Shown here in pieces: positions 56,226-64,000 of a stretch of 64,000 nt of DNA (positions are counted from its first letter, which is position 1; every line of letters begins with the position of its first letter). A program made the position numbers and the translations under genes. Source of the DNA: Hyparrhenia diplandra (Eukaryota; Streptophyta; Magnoliopsida; Poales; Poaceae); assembly GCA_015847255.1 (NCBI GenBank), contig JADLZK010010194.1:248001-312000 (forward strand), in the 5' to 3' direction. A model generated the notes under the pieces. It was not told the DNA's origin, did no database searches, and was given only the letters and a program-made list of their open reading frames with translations.

Positions 56226-58035
56226 CACTACGTAGTTTTCCCCCGGTAGCCACGAAACACTTAGGCAACACCACTCATTTGGATGCAATACGGGGTACTA
56301 TGGCACCCAACCAGTGAATTGGTAGTAATATGTGTCCATATTGCCACAGAAATATTGTGTTGCTATATTTATTTTTTTGATTACAACATGATGATGATGT
56401 TGCACCCATTTTGAGGATTTGTGTGGCAATTGGTGGGGAGTATTGCAACAACAATTTGATGGTGCATTAACATGTCATGTGTTGCAAAAAAAATGAACTA
56501 TGGCAACCATATTAGTGTTTGTTGCTAATTAAGAGCAGTATCACAACCATTTATGTGGGTTGCAAATTTTTGGTGCTTTGTGGCAATAGATAGGTGGCTA
56601 TTGCATCCTTTATTGTCCCAAGATGCAATAACATTTTATGTATTGCCACAATTTTGTGTGGTTTTAATACTATCCATATGGCGTTGCAACCGTAACACAC
56701 CTATTGCAATGAACTCGTACTTGGTTGCACTTAAAATTTGTCTATCGCCATGCTTTTTAGGAGGTGGCCAGCTTTGGCCCAATTAATGAACATCCCACTA
56801 AACGATCCTAGAGTAGTTGCCGCTCGGCTTGATCGGGGACTCTACGTTCGGGGACGCCCGATCGATCGCCCTCCTGCCTCCCGCTCCACCCCTTGCGGCA
56901 GTGCATCCCACACTTGTCGGCGCCCCTGGTGGACGATCTCCCTCGTCGGCCAGGTAAATTTGTGTGTATATATATGCATGGGCATATGCTAGATCATGAT
57001 CATGATCTCGTTGCGATTGTGAATGTAGATCAATGTCTCGCATCACATGAAGATAGGAGTTGGATGCACTTGCCTCGACAATCAGAAGACTGGAAGGCAA
57101 ATTTTAGAACTTGGATTGATAAGTATACCTCATCATCATCTAGACCTGGTGGATCTCTTGTGTGCCTATGTGCTATATGTCAATGCATGACAAGATATCA
57201 TGACATGTTTCGATTCAACTTCACTAAGTAAAAATGGGTTTCTTGATTGTTTCATCAATGAGTTCGAAGGCCAAACTTCTTCATCAACCGATTAGGGTAG
57301 TAATGGTATAACGAGAACACGGAGATGCACCATCTACTGATGTAGGTGACAACGATGCCACACCACCTTATTTTGGAGAAGGCGATGAAGAAGATGCAAG
57401 TGATCACCCTCTTTGCTACTAATACTATGATTAGAAACATTATCGGTGGCTCTATACATGGATAAATCATAGATCTTTTGGTGATAAACCAAATAAGAAG
57501 GCAGAGATATTTCTGAAATTATTAGAGGAGGCAAAGAAAGAATTGTATCCAGGATGCAAAGCCGCAACAAAGGTTTCTTTTATCGTGCAACTTTTTCGGA
57601 TAAAGTGCTTGTATGGTGTTAGTAACACATGTTTGGAGGCCATACTTAATTTGTTCTCAAGGGTTCTCCCTGAAGGCCATTGTATCCTTGACTCCTTGGA
57701 AAAAGTGCAAAAGGTGGTTCGAGACCTAGGCTTGGACTATATCAAGATACACGCATGTAAGAATGATTGTGTGTTGTTTTTTTTAAGGAAAACACAAATC
57801 TGCATACATGTCCCTTATGTGGGGAGTCTAGGTGGAAAGTTGTCGAGAACACTTCAGATGGTGCTACTATTAAGAAGCGGTTTCAGTTAAGATTCTACAC
57901 TACTTTCCTCTTATTCTTATTTGCAAAAGAAAGTTTATGTCGAAGGGCACATCAGAAGGACTTGCGGTGGCATAAGAAAGAATTGGTAAATGATGAAATT
58001 TTTTGTTGCAATTTCGGCTATTGGACCCAAAAATG
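56226..58035 (+). mobile_element. Truncated CACTA element with transposase remnants
   Basis: CACTACGTAG at 56226 follows AAA. About 500 bp of subterminal repeats of the type TTGCAAC / TGGCAAC / GGTTGC follow to 56740. Then come an untranslated or first-exon region and transposase-type coding remnants. The similarity stops near 58030 and no right CACTA end is visible, so the element is 3'-truncated. Its subterminal motif differs from that of the element at 45933, so the two are different families. Confidence 0.8.
57040..58015 (+). pseudogene. CACTA transposase (Tnp2 type), N-terminal part, broken
   Basis: The frame with DRSWMHLPRQSEDWKANF and CAICQCMTRYHDMFRFNF matches the transposase-associated domain. 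After shifts, LLEEAKKELYPGCK, YIKIHACKNDCVLFF, CPLCGESRWKVVENT and RWHKKELVNDEIF match the start of Tnp2 (Transposase_21). The catalytic core further downstream is missing. Confidence 0.88.
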
Positions 58036-58247
58036 GCATATTACGTAAAAACTATGTAGTGAAATGACTAATAAAATATAGGTGTTGAATTATACTCAAT
58101 GGAGGAACAAAAACAATATTTTCTATCTCCTTGCCACTGCCATCGTGCTAAATTATCTTTGGTTAGAATTACTCCCTTATACAAGTACCACATAAAAACT
58201 TGATTTTGAGAGGTAGTTTTAGTTTCCATATAAACATATTATAAGAT

Positions 58248-58388
58248 GGGAACATATCTTTGTGCAACCAAGTTTAGGTGTGCAACATATGCAACCACCA
58301 ATTAAGACCATAGGATCCAGATCTTGTGGCCTTAATTGATGGTTGCATACGCTAGCACACGAAGCTTAGTTGCACATGATACGTTGCC
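58248..58388. mobile_element. MULE-type MITE, 141 bp, with 9-bp target duplication
   Basis: The ends GGGAACATATCTTTGTGCAAC and GTTGCACATGATACGTTGCC are inverted repeats that extend almost to the centre. Flanks TTATAAGAT (58239-58247) and TTATAGGAT (58389-58397) match at 8 of 9. The terminus is clearly related to that of the Pack-MULE at 12309. Confidence 0.88.
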
Positions 58389-59130
58389 TTATAGGATACA
58401 TCTTATGTTCCTAATAGAGCTTTATACATCAATTTGACAAAAACAACCAGTTCGGATGTGCCCCCCACACACACACACACATAATAGCGGTCTCTTTGAT
58501 TTGTTAGTTATATATTGGTCACCATAGACACTACATTGTGCCATGCTTGCAAATTAACATCTATCGAGATCTCTTGAAAGCTATATTTAACAGTATAGTA
58601 GACATCACTGATCTTATAGATGCATGCTTTCTTCTCACAATGTTATATAGTGTAGGAAATAGCGATTTTAGAGGGCGCGATCTTATCTAGGAATCCTCCC
58701 AAAATCGCATTTCAAAACGCCACCTAGATCAAACTTTGCCAATGCGAGAAACTCCATCTTGACCTACATAAGGAAAGCCCGAAATTGAGAATCTATGTGC
58801 CTGTGTTGAACCTGTGTCAAGCTTTTTACTTATTAGGTATTTATTTCTAAGCAACATTTGCTAAGGAGACAACCTGTGTCTCATAATAAGTGCATTTCCA
58901 ACATGTGTCAACCTGATGCCAAATCCCATCTCTATTATTAAATTAAACCACCATTTGCTAAGGAGACACTTACTTTGTGAGTTTCTAGATTTAGGATTCC
59001 CAACCCTCCATAGTCTCGGTGTGCAAACTACCTCTCACTTATTTAATCTATATCTTTTCTATGTTTATCACTTAAAAACGAATCATGATCTATAAAAAAT
59101 GAATTTCTTCAAAATTCCTCTGGGGACTTC

Positions 59131-59420
59131 AAAAAAAAAAAATAACATGAACATAAGGAGACTACACAAGACCGAGTTGATTAGAACAATTCTTCCTCCT
59201 TTTGACGTCATCTTGCCCCCTCCCCCCACCGGTTGAGTCTTTTTTCAAATACTAGCTAAATGCCCGTTGCAAAAAAAAAAAAAAAAAAAAAATAACATGA
59301 ACATAAGGAGACTACTCAAGACCGAGTTGATTAGAACAATTCTTCCTCCTTTTGACGTCATCTTGCCCCCCACCAGTTGAGTCTTTTTCAAATACTAGCT
59401 AAATGCCCGTTGCAACGGAA
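59131..59420 (+). repeat. Tandem duplication, 150-bp period, across the LINE/Helitron junction
   Basis: The segment from the A-run and AATAACATGAACATAAGG to ACTAGCTAAATGCCCGTTGC occurs twice (TAACATGA at 59143 and 59293). Both units include about 20 bp of Helitron end. The join lies in a 20-base A run. The copies differ by a few small indels. Confidence 0.93.
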
Positions 59421-60226
59421 ACATAATACCATAATAACATTCATTCTTCCTCCAAATCTGGTCAACACCCCCTCTAAAAAGGAAGAAAGTAGTATAGACT
59501 AATGGCAATGTCGGCACTCGAGGTTGGGATGCACACAACATGCACAGTGACAATCGGTTTTCAAAATAGCAACAACATGCAATATTTTTTACCTAAAATT
59601 TTTTTTCTTTTAGATCATTTTTTTGGTAGTTTTTTTTATAGAACTAATGGAATACTTCAAGCAATCGAATCTATGGAGATTTGTTTAGTTTTTTCCTTCG
59701 GTTTTTAGTAGAAGATATTTTATATTTTTGTTCCCATTTTTTCAGAGTCAATAATATTTCTTCTTAGATTTTTTTTTCTTTCAATTTTTTTGTACGATAA
59801 AATCCTATTCTGGCGTCGCTTGGGGTTTATCCAATCTAATCTATGTGTACAAGAGATTTGATTAGAATTTCTTTCTTATATTTTATTTGATTAGAATTTC
59901 TTTCTTATATTTTTTTTCTAGATAGAGTATAATTCATGTCTTTAATTTGGAAGATTTTTTTTTTAAGTTTTTTCCTCCGGCTTTTTTAGATTCCGATCAT
60001 ATTTTTAGTTTTTATAGATTGGAGGTCTCCATCACGTGTACACATGAGTGGGAAATTACTAGTGGAGAGAGGGAGTAACAACCGTTCTAATGCACAGAGG
60101 GAGTAACAACCGTGGGTGAGCCATTAATCATGAGAGCAGAGTCATTAGGAGCGGGCGAGGTGATTAGTGGGGTCGCGGTGAGTCTGCTGGGTGGATGATT
60201 GCTTTTCACTCTTTTTAGTAGTAAGA
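59395..60226 (-). mobile_element. Non-autonomous Helitron, 832 bp
   Basis: Read on the minus strand it begins TCTTACTACTAAAAAG at 60226 and ends CGTTGCAACGGGCATTTAGCTAG at 59395. The 12-base palindrome CCGTTGCAACGG lies 8 bases before a CTAG end, and the insertion is between A and T, as expected for Helitrons. The LINE sequence continues on both sides. The interior is T-rich with no coding sequence. Confidence 0.85.
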
Positions 60227-60372
60227 TTTATTGAACATGTTTCCGGTGCTTATTCAAGAGTTTTCTATGGTGCATAAGAATTCTACACCATAAGAATTCT
60301 TAGGTTTATGAATGAGAAAAATCCTACATTGTATACAAAATTTTGTGTATACTCAAGTTGTTTGGCTTTGGC

Positions 60373-61316
60373 CGCTTGTTGGGTGATTGCTCAACACAAC
60401 ATGTTATTGATGATGATATGGTTTACAAAGTGGCCATTCAACATGGCGATTACAAAGGATGTCAGGGGGTATTTATAGGCCCCCCCCTGATTTCGTAGTT
60501 GTACAAAAATGTTAAGAATTCCAAAACGAACTTTTACAATATGTCTATCTCGGCGAAGATGTATTCTTTGTCTTCACGAAGCTTCATACATGACTTCCAT
60601 CTTCGCAATGCTTTTTATTCTTCTAGAAATTGTCTTCTTAAGCGTGTGGCGAAGCCGTTCACGATCGTCTTCGCTTGAAATCTTGTCACCTAAATTTCAT
60701 ATTTGTTGTTCTCTGCGAAGCCACTTCTTGCGAAGCTTCTTTTGATCCTTTAACTCCGTTTCTCTTTTTTGCGGTTCTTGTATCCACGAAATTATCAAAG
60801 TCTGGGGCGAAAGTTGGAAATAGAGATCAAAGTTAGATCCCAACAGCAGCCCCTCGTGGGCGAAGGCCGACTTCAAAGGCATGAAACCCACGAATCATAA
60901 GTTTTCTCAAAACTTTGTTTCGATCTGAAGACGTCGTCCCGGACTTTGAAGTTGGACTTTTGATTTTTATTGTAACTTTGCGAACATCTTCGCTGGCCTC
61001 TCCTTCTTTTTTCTCTTTTCTCTCTTTTTTTTTTTTTAACGGCTAGTTTGACCGTTTGACCGAAGAGGTCTATAAATAGCGAAGGACCCCCTGTTTTCTT
61101 CATCTTTTCGAAGAGGGGCCACCTTTTGAAAATTTTTTCGGCGACGCCAAGTCAAAATTTCTTTCTAAGTCGAATCTTCTGCGAAGTTTGAAGCGGAGTT
61201 CTCGCAATTCCTCTAAGTCGGTATATTTTCTATCGAAGTCTAAAAATTTCCTATTTTCCAAGCTTTTTTTCGGAGTTTTATTATGACTTTGATTGTTATT
61301 TTTCCTTTAGTTTAGA
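60373..61316 (+). promoter_or_regulatory. 5' region of the downstream transposon gene, with TATA box
   Basis: Opens with TGTTGGGTGATTGC and contains a C/G-run palindrome around 60456-60490 (CAGGGGG...CCCCCCCTG). It has many GCGAAG/CTTCGC words in both orientations, and TCTATAAATAGC at about 61068 in TATA position, 250 bp before the ATG at 61317. It may be an LTR or transposon 5' end; no partner is in the window. Confidence 0.5.
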
Positions 61317-63820
61317 ATGGCACTTGTTGAGGATGCTCTGCCTAGTTCTCAAGAACAAGATGTTGATGAGGGAAGTCAACTCTCGGCAAAGAAGAAAATT
61401 CGAAGATGGATTGTCGACGTTTACGCAGCGAGAGAATCGAGTTGCTCCCAAATGATAGGATTTCTTTGAATTTTGGTCGAAGTAAGATGAGCGAGGAAGA
61501 TCTTAAGAAAATGGTTAGAGATGGGCTTCTTAAGGAAGGACAATACAGGCCAGTGAAGCCAGATGAGAGAATTCCAAATGGGAGGCGATGAGTGCATTGT
61601 TTTCAAAAGATTTGTTTCTTCTTGGACTCGCGATGCCTCCTCAAAATTTCCTTGAAGAAATTTTCCAGAAATTCAACATTGAGATGCATCACTTGACCCC
61701 CAATGCAATAGTCAAGTTGTCTTTTTTTCCTCCTGGGCCGTGCGAAGTCAGAATGTGAGGCCAGACATAGATGCCTTCGCTCTTTATATGAGCTTCATAC
61801 TCAATTTCGATCGAAGAAAATTGAAGCAGCGATGCGGTGAAGTTATACTTTGCATCTTTGTAGTTTCAAGATCTTTCGAGGTCAAAAGCGATTTCTCTGC
61901 TATGAAGAATAAATGGGCAGATGGGTGGACCAATTATTGGTTTTACCATAAAGTTCCTTTGGTTGAAGAGAACAAGGGTAGAAAGGGAGTTGTTAAGACT
62001 TATCCCTTGGCCGGCGTATGCATCGGGAACGTTTTGTGTGCAAACCCGAGCCTCGCTAAGTCTAAATCTTGCTCGAATGTTTGAAGGCTTTTAAGCGAGT
62101 TATTTTCAAAGAATCGACTCGGGACCTTGTTGAGGAATATTTGGTCGCCGACGCGTTTGGCCACTTAAACGAGGGGTTGGGATTTTCTCCGCTTTCATGC
62201 GAAGAAGATTAGAGAGAGGGATTATGTTTTTCCGGACAGGGGACACCGTGATGCCTTCGCGGTTTTCTTCCGAAGAAGAGTTTGTTGTTGATGTGGAGAC
62301 TCGGGCCGTTGATTTGCTTGGGAAATATCTTTATACTGAAAGGAAGTTAATGGATGAAATCATTGGTAAGGATTATGTCGCCGAATCGGATTTTTGACTT
62401 GGCCAACATAACTTATAAAGTTCGTCCACCCCTACCTATTCTCGTGGGAAGAAAGATCAAGATGATGATAAGGGGATGACAAAAAAATTGAAGACGGAAA
62501 AGGAATGATGCCTCGAAGACCTCTACTTCTTCTAAGGCCGCGACGAAGGTTCCTACCGCTCAAAAGAAAAGTGCCGCTACCCCGAAGCCTCGAAAGAAAA
62601 AGGCTAAGAAAACAAGTGGTGTCTTTGCTTGAAAATTTGGATCCGACCGATAGCGAAGTTGATGCTTTGAGCCCGAGGCTCCGCTTTTGGGAACTTCTTT
62701 TCAAGATTTGGAGGTGAGAGAGATTATCAAAACTTTTGCTTCTACCGATCGACTCGGATTTGCTTACTCCGCCAGCTGTGTACTTACAAAGTTTTGGGTC
62801 TTCGCGAGAAATTAGGTGCCTCGTGCACCGCCGGGCGAAGATGATGCGGTGATGCTTACGTGATGGAAGCTTCGCCATCGGTACTTGCATCTCCCTCTTC
62901 CCTAGACTTAGGGACCCAACTCCAGATTTTCTGTGAAATTGGCTGATTGCACTTCTGCTTTAAGTGATGAGCGTAATTGTCTTAACTTAGCTAAGTTAGC
63001 CAAAAATATTCATATGAGTCATTTGCTAGTGAATAGAAATTCCATCCTCACTTCCTCGATACGTAGTGCTTGAGAGGAGGGAAGAAGCAGATGCTGCGTC
63101 TCGGTTGCTCGCGAAGCCTGTATCAGAACCCGCAAGGTTTGAGATTGTTGTTGAAAAGCCGAGCGAATTGCAAAGGCGGCCGTTGTTGGTACGTATTAGA
63201 TGTTTCGTTGCTATTTCTTGGGTACACTATCTCATTTTCCTTGCTTCTTTTATAGAAAAATCTTTGAAAGAAAGGGCTAAAAAGCCGTTGAAGTTGTAAA
63301 GGAAACACTTAAGAGGAAAGGGACCAGGACCATTGGCGTTTCCTTTGATGACTTATCGATGTTGAGGATGAAGAGGCCGAGCTTGATCGGCGGCCGTTTG
63401 TCGAATCGATGGTGAATGTTGAAGCACGGGAAAAGATTCCTTGTCCTTTGAAGGATGGTGAAAGAGTTTGTAAGTGTTTTTTTAACTTCGCTAATTTCTA
63501 TAATTCTTGTATTGAAAATTCTATTTTCTTGATTTTTTTCTTCTTTATTTGTTTTAGCTCAATTTTTCCCCTCGATCTCGCAACTTCATCAAGAGAAGAG
63601 ACTATCAACATTGGATCTATGAAAGACGTTCTTGGGGATCATCCAACTCCTCAAGTTGCTACTGCTGAGGCTGAACTTACTTCCGAAGCTATATCGAAGT
63701 CCATTGATAATACTTTGAAGTTCTGTTATGAGAGTGGCATTAATTTAGATTCTTATAAATTCATTGGAGTTGGAGTAGATAAGCTTTCGCGTTCTCGAAG
63801 AAGACAAAGAAGTAGTTAAC
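61317..63820 (+). pseudogene. Plant 'putative gypsy-type transposon' gene, broken, runs to window end
   Basis: Starts MALVEDALPSSQEQDVDEG. After frame changes it gives KDLFLLGLAMPPQNFLEEI, MHHLTPNAIVKLSFF, RPDIDAFALYMSF, and WADGWTNYWFYHKVPLVEE. These are the conserved blocks of PF04195-like proteins of grass transposons. Downstream Lys/Pro-rich, Ser-rich and Glu-rich stretches (62480-63420) and a segment at 63600-63800 (MKDVLGDHPTPQVATAEAE) look like later exons or the C-terminal region. Single-base shifts occur about every 100-200 bp. The gene or element probably continues past 64000. Confidence 0.65.
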
Positions 63821-64000
63821 CAAATGTATCGTTGATGCATTCTCGGTTCCTCGATGCCGGCCGAGCTAGCGAAGATGAATCCATTGGAGTTGGCCGATGC
63901 CGGTATAAATCTGATGTATAAGGTAAACTTATTTACTTGTGGATGTATTTGTTTTTGTGAGTGCGAATCTTGTTTGCTTATGAATTTTTTTCTAACTACT

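Larger units (their letters stand above)
58640..60372 (-). pseudogene. LINE ORF2, C-terminal part (copy 2), split by a Helitron
   Basis: Nucleotide similarity to copy 1 runs through the whole stretch outside 59395-60226: the zf-RVT end at 58650-58850, the GGLG block near 59010, the THE-like PMHHRKLL block near 60270, and the common AAAGCCAA-type left border near 60370. It is decayed by stops and shifts. Shared words include AGCTTTTTACTT/AGCTTTTATTTCTT and CATCTTGCCCC/CATCGTGCCCC. Confidence 0.85.

Noticed and set aside
1..64000. tRNA, rRNA or organelle-derived segments
   Set aside because: I looked for tRNA-like A/B boxes, rRNA cores and plastid gene motifs and saw none that held up. The only tRNA-related sequences are the primer-binding sites of the two LTR elements.

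Overview
The window is nuclear DNA from a grass (Poaceae). The evidence is spliced genes with GT-AG introns, GC-rich first exons beside AT-rich introns, and a transposon set typical of rice-like genomes: Stowaway and Tourist MITEs, Pack-MULE, CACTA, chromovirus LTR elements, LINE and Helitron. The order Aux/IAA then glyoxalase I recalls, from memory only, a rice chromosome 5 neighbourhood (IAA17 beside a glyoxalase I gene). I cannot name the species.

The left third (1-31.6 kb) is the genic part. It holds the 3' portion of an Aux/IAA auxin repressor (+, 264-2078), a complete nine-exon plastid-type lactoylglutathione lyase (-, 18134-8038, 357 codons), and a complete six-exon alpha/beta hydrolase with a likely transit peptide (+, 20739-23171, 474 codons). 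The fourth gene is a four-exon GNAT acetyltransferase (-, 31621-24083) that carries two frameshifts. Transposons sit in the introns. Glyoxalase intron 6 holds an inverted-repeat element that itself contains a 2.2-kb Pack-MULE with exact 9-bp target duplications and a captured Aux/IAA fragment. Glyoxalase intron 8 holds a hAT MITE. GNAT intron 3 holds a 5.6-kb Ty3/gypsy element with a 5-bp target duplication.

From 31.6 to 45.9 kb most sequence is mobile or decayed: a MULE-like element with GC-rich cargo, a near-perfect 450-bp foldback, a LINE/SINE-like non-autonomous retroelement, and a young 5.96-kb chromovirus that split an open reading frame. A LINE ORF2 remnant closes this stretch.

From 45.9 to 54.3 kb lies the most unusual object, an 8.4-kb CACTA element with a TTT target duplication and no visible transposase. 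It packs several small gene-like cassettes with TATA boxes between blocks of the subterminal repeat: an RNase H1 N-terminal (viroplasmin-type) domain gene, an inverted pair of related small genes, a 2.75-copy array of a 502-bp repeat, and a GC-rich gene followed by a tandem pair of small gene units.

From 54.3 to 64 kb there is a second, truncated CACTA element with Tnp2-type transposase remnants, a MULE MITE, a second copy of the LINE ORF2 invaded by a Helitron, and a broken gene resembling the plant 'putative gypsy-type transposon' family. Single-base indels are frequent inside repeats and nearly absent from the unique genes, so some frameshifts may be assembly errors.
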